Below, piece after piece: positions 54,736 to 64,000 of a DNA stretch of 64,000 nt. Both the position numbers and the translations under genes were made by a program. The stretch is taken from contig NZ_CADIKM010000012.1 of the NCBI RefSeq assembly GCF_902859895.1, positions 62,001 through 126,000 of the forward strand, in the 5' to 3' direction. Positions within the stretch are counted from its first letter, which is position 1; every line of letters begins with the position of its first letter. The notes below the pieces were generated by a model that was not told the DNA's origin, did no database searches, and saw nothing but the letters and a program-made list of their open reading frames with translations. The stretch comes from Pararobbsia alpina (GTDB taxonomy: Bacteria; Pseudomonadota; Gammaproteobacteria; Burkholderiales; Burkholderiaceae).

Positions 54736-55602
54736 TTAGTTCGGCTGGCCAGTGGTATTCGCCGGCGCGACCGAACTAGCCGCAGCGGTTGGGCTCGCTG
54801 ATGCCGGCGTGTCTTGCGCAGCACCCGCACCCTTTGCGCCGTTCGCTTCGATTGCGCTTTCCGCGTGAGGCGAACTTCCACTCGTTCCGGCTACCGGGGT
54901 TTCTCCGGCCGGGGGCACCGCACCGACCGTCGCGCCTGCCGCAGGTGTGGCAGGCGCGGGCTCCCCGCTTGCCGGTGCCTTGATCGGCTTGACAGGTTCG
55001 GGCATCGGCGGCGGCGGAGGCGGTGGCTTCACGAGGGCCGGCTTTTCCGGTGCCGTCGCGATGTAGTACTTCACCAGATTGAAGAAGCGGTCATAGAACA
55101 CGCCCGCCGGAATCGTCTCGCTCGCGATCTTGACCATCTGGTCATCGCTCGATCCGATTGGCAGCGAGATCGAACCGAGCACGCTCAGGCCCACGCTCGC
55201 CGATGTCGTGCTCTTCTTGAGCGTGTAGCGATCTTGCACGGCGCTTACATAGGCGGTGCTGGTCGGACTATCGGGATCCTCCGAAGTACAGACCACATGA
55301 AATTCGATCGTTACGTGCGTATCGGAAGTCGGTTGGAAATTCTTGCTGCCATCGACAAGGTCGAAGCGCGTCGACGTCGTCATATAGCCCTGGCTCAGCA
55401 ATGCGCGGCGCGCGGCTTGGCAGGTGCCGGCGGCGCTCGAGTCGAAGTTGCGCGCGAAGGGGCTGGCCTTGCTGTCGAACTGCTCGGTCTGATAAATGGG
55501 CTTGGGCGTTGAGCAGCCGGCGAGCACCGCCAGCACACTGCTCGAGAGAACAAGAAAAGCAAACGACGACAGACCGACTTTGGTGTGCATAGGCGAATTC
55601 AT
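54736..55602 (-). CDS. DUF2242-like lipoprotein
   Basis: About 288 aa. The signal segment FAFLVLSSSVLAVLAGCSTP ends in a lipobox, so the mature protein is lipid-anchored at the inner or outer membrane. The conserved part (FDSSAAGTCQAARRALLSQGYM, FHVVCTSEDPDSP, YFDRFFNLVKYY-type VFYDRFFNLVKYY) resembles DUF2242 proteins of beta-proteobacteria. The last 100 residues are a proline then alanine/glycine/threonine-rich tail, probably disordered. Starts at 55602 and 55590 are both possible, and neither has a good ribosome site. Function unknown. Confidence 0.82.
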   Translation of the reverse strand: MNSPMHTKVGLSSFAFLVLSSSVLAVLAGCSTPKPIYQTEQFDSKASPFARNFDSSAAGTCQAARRALLSQGYMTTSTRFDLVDGSKNFQPTSDTHVTIEFHVVCTSEDPDSPTSTAYVSAVQDRYTLKKSTTSASVGLSVLGSISLPIGSSDDQMVKIASETIPAGVFYDRFFNLVKYYIATAPEKPALVKPPPPPPPMPEPVKPIKAPASGEPAPATPAAGATVGAVPPAGETPVAGTSGSSPHAESAIEANGAKGAGAAQDTPASASPTAAASSVAPANTTGQPN

Positions 55603-56036
55603 TGGAACGGCTGCGCGATCGGCGACGCGTATGTGGTTCGGTTCATGGGCGGCGACGAACAGCCGCCAGGCCATCATCTGACCCTCTCGTGCCTGGACTG
55701 TTCGTACCCTCACAGGGTAGCGGGACTGGCTTTCATTGAGCCAACTCCAAGCCATCTCTACGGTCAGCAAGCGTTCTGCACTCAATCATGTCGCGTACTG
55801 CTGATCATGCAGCAAATTTTGCCGAGACTCACCGCGCACCGCCGAGACGACATCCTTCGTCATTCCATCGCGCGAGAAGTCCCCGCCGAGCCGCCGTATC
55901 GTGCCTTGCCGACGCTCGCACGATACCCCGCAGGAACAAGGCACGCCCGAAGCGGTATGTGCCAGTGCAGCAATTATAGTTTTTTCGCCCGCGTCGCGTC
56001 GCGTCTCATCGCGTCCCGTGACGCGGGCCTCGTTTC
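55603..56036. other. Intergenic region, 434 bp
   Basis: No gene recognised. A short cluster of CGCGTC-like units lies at about 55985-56026. It should contain the lipoprotein promoter; no element was assigned. Confidence 0.35.
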
Positions 56037-56978
56037 CTATCCCCCTGCCACGCCCTGCGTATTCACGTACAAGGCATACAGCCCGTGACTCGCGGCCATG
56101 AACAGGCGATTGCGATGGCGTCCCCCGAAGCACAGATTCGCACAACGCTCCGGCAGAGCGATATGGCCGATCGGCTCGCCTTGCGCGGTGAACACGCGCA
56201 CTCCATCGAGTTCAGGGGTACCCATTCCCCAGCCGCACCAGAGATTGCCCTTCACATCGACCCGAAAACCATCTGGCGTACCGTCGCCCGCGTCAATGAG
56301 TACACGGCGATTGCTCAGTCAAATGCCATCGCTGGCGACGTCGAACGCAAGAATCTCGCGCGGCTTCTTGCGCGATTCGACGATATAGAGCGTGCGCTCG
56401 TCGGGTGAGAACGCGAGCCCATTCGGTCCCTCAATGCCATCTGCAACCATCATGAGCTCGCCTGAAACGGGATCGATCCGGTACACGGCCGGAGCGAGTT
56501 CAGATTCCGCCCATTCTCCTTCATAAAAGCCGCTGATGCCGAAGGTCGGATCGCTGAACCAGATCGACCCGTCCGACTTGACGATGACGTCGTTCGGCGA
56601 ATTCAGGCGCCGCCCCTTGTAACGATCGGCCAGCACGGTGATGCTGCCGTCGTATTCCGTGCGCACGACCCGCCGCGTCAGATGTTCGCATCCGACGAGC
56701 CGCCCCTGCCGGTCGCGTGTATGGCCGTTCGCATTGTTCGAGGGCGTGCGCCATGGCGTGACCTGGCCGCTCGCTTCATCCCAGCGCAGGATGCGGTTGT
56801 TCGGGATGTCGCTCCACAACAGGCAGCGCGCATCGCCGAACCAGACCGGTCCTTCGGACCAGCGGCATCCGTCGAACAGATGCTCGACGGAGGCATTCGA
56901 AAGACGCAGGTCATCGAAGCGCGGGTCGAGTGAACGCACCGCGGGATCGCGATAACGACGATTGGGTTCAATGATCAT
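56037..56978 (-). pseudogene. SMP-30/gluconolactonase family lactonase, interrupted by an in-frame TGA
   Basis: From the ATG at 56978 the protein reads as a six-bladed SMP-30 lactonase: CRWSEGPVWFGDARCLLWSD, NSPNDVIVKSDGSIWFSDP and GPNGLAFSPDERTLYIVES. Codon 220 is TGA (56321-56319). The same frame then continues without further stops: LSNRRVLIDAGDGTPDGFRV, GNLWCGWGMGTPELDGV, and on to 56037. Without the stop the length would be 313 aa, normal for the family. A CGA-to-TGA transition would explain it. The gene lies 7 bp after the semialdehyde dehydrogenase gene and would hydrolyse an aldonolactone of the same pathway. Confidence 0.88.
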
Positions 56979-56985
56979 GGCCGCT

Positions 56986-58569
56986 TCACCCTTGCACGAG
57001 CTTGCCATCGCGCAGGCGCCACAGCGATAGCGGATTGGCATCTTGCAGAGCCTCGGGCAGCAAGGCGGCAGGCAGGTCCTGGTAGCAGACCGGCCGCAGG
57101 AAGCGATCGATCGCGCTTGCGCCGACCGACGTCGAGCGGCTATCGGAAGTGGCCGGGAACGGGCCGCCATGGACCATCGCGTACGAGACTTCGACACCGG
57201 TCGGGAAACCGTTGACCAGTATTCGTCCCGCCTTGCGTTCGAGCGTCGGCAACAGGCGTTGCGCGATCTCGATGTCGGCTTCCTCGAGATGCAGGGTCGC
57301 GGTGAGTTGTCCTTCGACAAACTCGGCGACCGCCCGCATCTCGCTTTCGTCGCGGCAGCGGATCAGCAGCGTCGCCGGGCCAAAGATTTCCTGCTCGAGA
57401 TCCTTGGCCGCGAGGAAGGCGCGTGCATCGGTTTCGAAGATCGCCGGCTGTCCCGCGCAGGCCGAAGGCGCAGCGGGTTGGCCGCGTCCGACCGGCGACA
57501 CGCCGCGATGGATCGCGAGCCTTTCGATACCCCGTTCATATGCCTGGTGTATGCCTGGGGTCAGCATCGTACCCGCGGGTTTGGGCTCGACGGCATGCGC
57601 GAGTGCCTTGCGCAGGCGGTCAAATTCGTCGCCCTCGAGCGCGATGATCAGCCCCGGATTCGTGCAGAGTTGTCCGACACCCATCGTCAGCGACTCGACG
57701 AGCCGGACCGCGAAGTCTTCCGCCCGAGTCTTCAATGCCGCGGGCAGGACGAACACCGGGTTCACGCTGCTCATTTCCGCAAACACGGGAATCGGTTCGG
57801 GTCGCTGTGCAGCCAGGCGAACCAATGCCATGCCCCCCGCGCGCGAGCCCGTGAAGCCGACCGAGCGGATGGCCGGATGCGAGACGAGTGCCTCGCCGAC
57901 CGCGTTGCCCTGCCCATAGATCAGGGAGAACACGCCTTCATGAAGGCCTGCATCCGTTACCGCCTTCTGGATGGCGCGGCCGACCAGTTCCGAAGTGCCG
58001 AGATGCGCGGGATGAGCCTTGACCACCACCGGGCAGCCGGCGGCCAGCGCAGAGGCCGTGTCGCCACCCGCGACCGAGAAGGCGAGCGGGAAGTTGCTCG
58101 CGCCGAATACCGCGACCGGGCCGACTGGAATATGCTGCTTGCGCAGATCCGGACGCGGCAGTGGCGTGCGGCCCGGCAATGCGGAATCGAGCGTGGCCTG
58201 ACGCCAGCGCCCATCGCGAACCACCGATGCGAAGAGGTTCAGTTGGCCGACCGTACGCGCGCGTTCACCTTCAATGCGCGGTCGCGGCAGACCCGTTTCC
58301 GCCATGACGCGTTCGACCAGTGTGTCGCCGAGCGCGAGAATGTTCTTGCCGATGGCTTCGAGGAAGGCCGCGCGAACTTCCGGCGTGGCGTTGCGATACG
58401 AATCGAAGGCTTCGCCGGCGAGCTCGCAGGCCTGCGCAATGACCTTTTGCGCGGCGAGACCGAAGGCGGGCTCCATTTCCTGGTTCAGGGCCGGGTTCAG
58501 GGCCCGTTGTGTTCCTTCCGACCCGAGGACGGCCGATCGGCCGATCAACATTTCACCGGTGACTTGCAA
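56986..58569 (-). CDS. Aldehyde dehydrogenase, 2-ketoglutarate semialdehyde dehydrogenase type
   Basis: Protein of 527 aa. TTG start at 58569 with GAGG seven bases upstream; it gives the family N-terminus (VTGEMLIGRSAV). The catalytic cysteine is C302 in GVGQLCTNPG and the general base is E265 in VFAEMSSVNP. The NADP loop is GFTGSRAGG. This subfamily converts alpha-ketoglutarate semialdehyde to 2-oxoglutarate, the last step of non-phosphorylative pentose and aldarate routes. It is divergent from a pentonate dehydratase gene, consistent with that pathway. Confidence 0.93.
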   Translation of the reverse strand: MQVTGEMLIGRSAVLGSEGTQRALNPALNQEMEPAFGLAAQKVIAQACELAGEAFDSYRNATPEVRAAFLEAIGKNILALGDTLVERVMAETGLPRPRIEGERARTVGQLNLFASVVRDGRWRQATLDSALPGRTPLPRPDLRKQHIPVGPVAVFGASNFPLAFSVAGGDTASALAAGCPVVVKAHPAHLGTSELVGRAIQKAVTDAGLHEGVFSLIYGQGNAVGEALVSHPAIRSVGFTGSRAGGMALVRLAAQRPEPIPVFAEMSSVNPVFVLPAALKTRAEDFAVRLVESLTMGVGQLCTNPGLIIALEGDEFDRLRKALAHAVEPKPAGTMLTPGIHQAYERGIERLAIHRGVSPVGRGQPAAPSACAGQPAIFETDARAFLAAKDLEQEIFGPATLLIRCRDESEMRAVAEFVEGQLTATLHLEEADIEIAQRLLPTLERKAGRILVNGFPTGVEVSYAMVHGGPFPATSDSRSTSVGASAIDRFLRPVCYQDLPAALLPEALQDANPLSLWRLRDGKLVQG

Positions 58570-58713
58570 CTGTAACCTCGTCGTTCAATGAGTGATGTCT
58601 TGCAGCACGGCTGCGCGACCAAAGACCGATTGTAGGCGAGGAGTGTGCCGGGCGTTTCGCGAGCGGGTAGCGAGGGAGTGGTCAGGATCGGTCCGAATTG
58701 ACGTTGCGACAAC

Positions 58714-58725
58714 TTGTATGACAAC
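58714..58725. promoter_or_regulatory. Candidate GntR operator in the divergent promoter
   Basis: TTGTATGACAA is a short inverted repeat (TTGT-ATG-ACAA). The string TGTATGACAAC is matched by TGTAAGACAAC at 61462-61472, just upstream of the GntR gene. It lies between the dehydrogenase and dehydratase starts, so one bound regulator could control both. Assigned by motif recurrence only. Confidence 0.5.
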
Positions 58726-58835
58726 ATCAGCTTCAAAGAGAAGCTTTCGGGCGCCAGGCGGCCGGCCGACGTATGTCATCAGGGCGTGTTCGGCCGTTGC
58801 CGTCGCCCCATGCAGGGACCAGGAGACAAACCGCG

Positions 58836-60692
<1,857 letters not shown>

Positions 60693-60737
60693 GCGCGGAG
60701 ATTCCCCGGGACTGGAGACTCGACTGGAGACTCGCCC

Positions 60738-61427
60738 TTACTGCCCGAACATCCGGTCGCGTGCGTTCTCGAGGTGGGTGCGCATCGCCTCGCGCGCGCG
60801 GACCGGATCGCGCGCGTGAATCGCCTCGAGCACGGCCAGATGCTCCTGCTGGACCAGCCGCTGCCGCTCCGCGCTTTTGACGAGCGACAGATTGCGTGAC
60901 AGGTTCATGCTGAATGTCGCCTGCTCCTCGATAAACGACAGCACCGTCACGAAGAAGGGATTCTTCGATGCCCGGGCGATCGCCAGATGGAACTGGAAGT
61001 CGTCCTTCGCACCGAGTTGCTGGACCTTCACGACTTCCTGCAGCGCTTCGTAGGCCGCGTCGATCCTTGTGAGATCCTCGTCATCGGCCTTGAGTGCGGC
61101 AAGCGCCGCGGCGCCGGCCTCGGTGACACTGCGGAATTCGTAGCAGCGCTGGATATCCGAGAGGGTCTCGAGGGGCGCAAAGCGTCGTACATTGGGATCG
61201 GGGCGTTTCGCGACCGTGGTGCCCGAGCCATGGCGCGTGACCACGATGCCGTCCGCGCGCAGGCGCGCGAGTGCCTCGCGGATGGTCGGGCGGGAGGTCG
61301 TGAACCGCTCCGCGAGTTCGTTCTCGGTGGGCAGGCGATCGCCTTCCTTGAACTCTCCCTCGATGATCCGGGTGAGGATGTCGGCATAGATGCGGTCCGG
61401 GAGAACCGTCGACGGACGTTCGGTCAT
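60738..61427 (-). CDS. GntR family regulator, FadR/FCD subfamily
   Basis: Protein of 229 aa. The winged helix is ILTRIIEGEFKEGDRLPTEN followed by ELAERFTTSRPTIREALARL. The C-terminal helical FCD ligand domain contains DFQFHLAIARASKNPFFVTV with the metal-binding Asp/His pattern. It converges on the dehydratase gene and presumably senses a pentonate or 2-keto acid intermediate. The shared motif upstream of its own start suggests autoregulation. Confidence 0.93.
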   Translation of the reverse strand: MTERPSTVLPDRIYADILTRIIEGEFKEGDRLPTENELAERFTTSRPTIREALARLRADGIVVTRHGSGTTVAKRPDPNVRRFAPLETLSDIQRCYEFRSVTEAGAAALAALKADDEDLTRIDAAYEALQEVVKVQQLGAKDDFQFHLAIARASKNPFFVTVLSFIEEQATFSMNLSRNLSLVKSAERQRLVQQEHLAVLEAIHARDPVRAREAMRTHLENARDRMFGQ

Positions 61428-61764
61428 GGCTCTGAAAGCTTTGTAGGTTTAATGCGCAAAGTGTAAGACAACCTTGCCCGCTTGAGCGTATCCGGCCAGG
61501 CTAAATTTTTGCAGGTAGACCGGGCTTATGGCCATAGTCCTTGCCATTTCGTACCCTATGCAAGATAGACAGGTTAATTAAAGTTGTATTACAAATAAAG
61601 GGAAATGGTTTGCCGAAGTTCAATTGGAACGATGTCGCGAACACATGCGCTATAGTTCGGCGCACATACAACTCAGACACGTCTGGGCTGCCTGGCGCAC
61701 GCCTACCACATGCCGGGCGACGTGACCGGCTGGCCGTTGAAGACCCTGCGTCGAGGTGCCGACC
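61428..61764. other. Divergent intergenic region, 337 bp
   Basis: Lies between the GntR gene and the cytochrome b561 gene. It carries the TGTAAGACAAC motif at 61462-61472 and an AT-rich part at 61500-61620 that should contain the promoters. No gene recognised. Confidence 0.45.
61462..61472. promoter_or_regulatory. Second copy of the candidate GntR operator
   Basis: TGTAAGACAAC differs from the copy at 58715-58725 at one position. It is 35 bp upstream of the GntR start codon, a position suited to autorepression. Confidence 0.45.
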
Positions 61765-62325
61765 ATGACTCAATTTCGCGCAAGACCCGCCGTCGATCGC
61801 TATACGGGCCCTGCGATCACCTTGCATTGGCTGATCGCGATCCTGATCGCAGGCGCGTTCTGGATCGGTTTCGTGATGACGGATATTCCTGGCTTCACGC
61901 CGACCAAGCTCAAATATTTTTCATGGCATAAATGGATCGGCGTGACCGTGTTTGCGCTTGTCGTGCTGCGCACGATCTGGCGCCTCACACACCGTGCGCC
62001 TCCCTTGCCGGCCGGGATGGCGCGTTGGCAGCGCGGTGCTTCGCATGTCGTTCATTTCCTGCTCTATATCCTGATGGTCGCAGTTCCCGTGTCGGGCTAT
62101 TTTTATACGTGTGCCGCGGGTGTGCCGGTGGTCTATCTTGGCCTCGTGGAGTTGCCGGTCGTCATCGCCAAAGACCCTGTACTGCGCGATGTGCTCAAGC
62201 AGGTCCACATCACACTCGACTGGATCCTGCTCGGCGCGATTTGCGTTCATCTGCTGGCCGTGCTCAAACACCTGGTGATCGATCGTGACGGCTTGCTTAG
62301 CCGGATGATGCCGTTCGGCCGCTAG
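61765..62325 (+). CDS. Cytochrome b561 family membrane cytochrome
   Basis: Protein of 186 aa from the ATG at 61765 (GAGGTGCCGACC upstream); a GTG at 61756 adds three residues. Four membrane helices with histidines placed for two haem b groups: ALTLHWLIA-type ITLHWLIAILIAGAF, FSWHKWIGVTVFALVVLR, GASHVVHFLLYILMVAVP and VHITLDWILLGAICVHLLAV. It carries electrons from ubiquinol or superoxide within the inner membrane. A single gene without a partner (such as YceI) nearby. Confidence 0.95.
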   Translation: MTQFRARPAVDRYTGPAITLHWLIAILIAGAFWIGFVMTDIPGFTPTKLKYFSWHKWIGVTVFALVVLRTIWRLTHRAPPLPAGMARWQRGASHVVHFLLYILMVAVPVSGYFYTCAAGVPVVYLGLVELPVVIAKDPVLRDVLKQVHITLDWILLGAICVHLLAVLKHLVIDRDGLLSRMMPFGR

Positions 62326-62455
62326 AGGGACAAAGATCGGCCAGGGCATCGGGTATCGAGATTTGCTGCCCACGGTGACGGCCGCAGGCATGGAGGCCGG
62401 CCACGGCCGCAGGCGGTCACCGTCGTGTTACCCGCAAACGCGAGCACACGTACGA

Positions 62456-62785
62456 TCAGCACCGATCGGGTGCCGGATACTTCCGCGCGTTCATTGCCAG
62501 CTTGGCCTCGACAGCCGCGTTGAGATCGATCTTCATCGCATTGCAGAGCTGGACGAGATAGATCGCGATGTCCGCAAGCTCCTGCCGAACATGATCAGCC
62601 TCGCCAGTCTCCATCACTGCTCGTGATTCGTCCTCGGTCGACCACTGGAAGATCTCGACGAGCTCGGCTACCTCGACGCTCAATGCCATCGAGAGATTCT
62701 TGGGCGAGTGATATGGGCCCCAGTCCCGCTCATGGGCGAACTGCGCGGCGGCGGCGGCCAGTCCGGTCGTATCGATCAGCTTCAC
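62456..62785 (-). CDS. MazG-like nucleotide pyrophosphohydrolase
   Basis: Protein of 109 aa. GTG start at 62785 with GAGGT seven bases upstream. The magnesium-binding acidic motif is LSVEVAELVEIFQW, with a second ELADIAIYLVQLCNAMKID. HSPKNLSMAL precedes it, as in small dCTP/MazG-like pyrophosphatases. It hydrolyses non-canonical or surplus nucleoside triphosphates to monophosphates. It lies 44 bp downstream of the AtoE-type gene on the same strand. Confidence 0.93.
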   Translation of the reverse strand: MKLIDTTGLAAAAAQFAHERDWGPYHSPKNLSMALSVEVAELVEIFQWSTEDESRAVMETGEADHVRQELADIAIYLVQLCNAMKIDLNAAVEAKLAMNARKYPAPDRC

Positions 62786-62829
62786 TCGCTTACCTCGGGG
62801 ATGTCACAGGTTGGGAATGCGGTATTGAA

Positions 62830-64000
62830 TCAGGGAATCAGCCAGAGCGCCAATACGTAGATGACGAGCGATACCGCGAATGTGATGGCCGTATAGCCCA
62901 TCACGCGCTGAATGCGGATGCCCGCGATCGCGACGACCGGCACGGCCCAGAACGGCTGGAGCATGTTCGAGACGTTCTCCGCCATGGCCACGCCCATTGC
63001 CGTGCGTGCGACCGGCGCATGGATTGCCAGTGCGGCGGGCAGCACGAACGGTCCCTGTACGGCCCAGTGACCGCCAGCGCTCGGGATCAGCAGCGTGATG
63101 ATCAGCGAACTCAGGAAGCTCCAGACCGCGAGCGTCGCCGGGGTGGCGATCGCGACGAAGGCCTTGGCGATCACCGAGGCGAGCCCCGTGCCCGTCATGA
63201 TGCCCATGATGCCGCCATACACCGGGTACTGGAGCAGCATCGGACCGGTCTGCGCGGCCGCACGCCGGATCGATTCCGCGTAGGCGATCGGTGTGCGCTG
63301 CAAGGCGAGGCCGATCAGCAGGAAGATCAGAATGGTTGCATTGATATCGAGTTCGAAGCCCTTGGTGCTCCACGTCATGCCGAGGTAGCCGACGCCGAGC
63401 GCGAGCAGCAGCAGAGTACCGATCACTGAATGTTCGATCCGCGAAGCGAACGAGTTCGGCGCGGAGTCGCGCGAATGCGAGTCGGCCTCGACCGTTTCGG
63501 GGCGATCGACGAACGGTGCGACATCGTCGTCCTTCGGATGAATCAGCACGAAGATCACACCCATCACTATAACGACCAGTACGGTCGGGATCAGCACGAA
63601 CGGTGCGAAGATCGTTTCACTGAGCGGCACGACGTGGCCGGTGGCTTTCTCGACGAGGTTCAGCGCATTGCCGTGCGAGGCCTGCGAGAGGGCGATCGAG
63701 CTCGACAATCCGCTATTGCAGATCGACCACGCCGAATAACTGCCGGCGACCAGCCAAGCGAAGTCGATGCGCGAGCGCCGTGCGATTTCGCGCGACAGCA
63801 GCGCGCCCACGACCAGACCGAGGCCCCAGTTGAGCCAGGCTGCGATCGCGACGACCGGGAACACGAGCAAGGCGGCGCGCGCGGGCGTCTGCACGCCGGC
63901 GGCCAATGCTTTCAAGCCGCGCTGGACGACCGGTGCCGCGGCGATGGCATAGCCGGTTGCGAGAATCAGGATCATCTGCAACGCGAAGCCGAGGATCTTG
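62830..64000 (-). CDS. Short-chain fatty acid transporter, AtoE family, 5' part beyond window
   Basis: At least 390 codons are visible and the frame is open through the window edge (KILGFALQ precedes the first internal Met), so the start lies outside. The family length is about 440-470. Many hydrophobic spans, with blocks typical of AtoE: NWGLGLVVGALLSREIARR, IPSAGGHWAVQGPFVLPAAL, and AENVSNMLQPFWAVPVVAIA. It takes up acetoacetate or butyrate-type acids across the inner membrane. No ato enzyme genes are in the window. Confidence 0.93.
   Translation of the reverse strand, partial: KILGFALQMILILATGYAIAAAPVVQRGLKALAAGVQTPARAALLVFPVVAIAAWLNWGLGLVVGALLSREIARRSRIDFAWLVAGSYSAWSICNSGLSSSIALSQASHGNALNLVEKATGHVVPLSETIFAPFVLIPTVLVVIVMGVIFVLIHPKDDDVAPFVDRPETVEADSHSRDSAPNSFASRIEHSVIGTLLLLALGVGYLGMTWSTKGFELDINATILIFLLIGLALQRTPIAYAESIRRAAAQTGPMLLQYPVYGGIMGIMTGTGLASVIAKAFVAIATPATLAVWSFLSSLIITLLIPSAGGHWAVQGPFVLPAALAIHAPVARTAMGVAMAENVSNMLQPFWAVPVVAIAGIRIQRVMGYTAITFAVSLVIYVLALWLIP

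Overview
The window reads as a chromosomal stretch of a high-GC beta-proteobacterium, most likely Burkholderiales (Burkholderia/Paraburkholderia/Robbsia-like). The evidence is the codon usage, an S21 paralogue, YigZ, AI-2E and DUF2242 proteins of Burkholderia type, and abundant sugar ABC importers; the genus is an inference. Genes are packed on both strands. Nothing typical of a phage, plasmid or complete insertion sequence is present, and I saw no rRNA, tRNA or CRISPR array.

Layout. 1-3575: end of a CUT1 sugar-import operon (permease, Gfo/Idh/MocA dehydrogenase, ThuA-like protein, MsmK/UgpC-type ATPase), matching in content the thuFGK-A-B system of rhizobia. 3608-10055: NlpC/P60 lipoprotein, DHA2 exporter, cNMP-domain/thioredoxin-reductase-like fusion, YciH/SUI1 protein, DOPA-dioxygenase-like protein. 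10102-11342: low-density stretch with a 107-aa membrane protein, an unannotated 25-aa membrane peptide, an IS200/IS605-like end and a 7-bp tandem repeat. 11343-14399: second Gfo/Idh/MocA dehydrogenase plus sugar isomerase/epimerase, divergent from an AraC regulator. 14644-17131: chloroperoxidase-like hydrolase, thioredoxin, wecB. 17132-19351: AT-richer DNA with a 28-bp perfect palindrome, then a scrambled remnant of exopolysaccharide genes (family-2 glycosyltransferase and YaiO pieces). 19444-29952: small hypothetical gene, reverse transsulfuration pair, a 53-codon ORF with a strong ribosome site, GNAT, second DHA2 exporter, ribA, carboxylesterase, Ca2+/H+ antiporter, small membrane protein, VOC protein.

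30152-38000 holds two more importers: a CUT1 set lying behind a nucleoside hydrolase gene that carries a LacI-type operator, and a CUT2 (ribose-type) set. 38273-41049 is glgC-glgA. 41875-48893 is an alpha-xylosidase (GH31) operon with its own CUT1 importer, a cluster of LacI-type operators and a LacI regulator. 48995-55602 is mixed housekeeping, including an S21 paralogue. 56037-61427 is a pentonate/2-ketoglutarate-semialdehyde module with a divergent promoter and a GntR regulator. The window ends in cytochrome b561, a MazG-like protein and a truncated AtoE-type transporter.

Themes. Carbohydrate uptake and oxidation dominate. Three CUT1 systems share the window but only the first has an ATPase, so the others may borrow one. 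Two otherwise ordinary genes are broken by single lesions: yigZ by a one-base deletion and the SMP-30 lactonase by an in-frame TGA. Together with the shredded polysaccharide locus this points to recent local gene decay, unless the single-base lesions are assembly errors. I did not find a clearly new multi-gene system. The best candidates for novelty are the two very short ORFs, the large palindrome beside the polysaccharide remnant, and the nucleoside hydrolase/CUT1 linkage.
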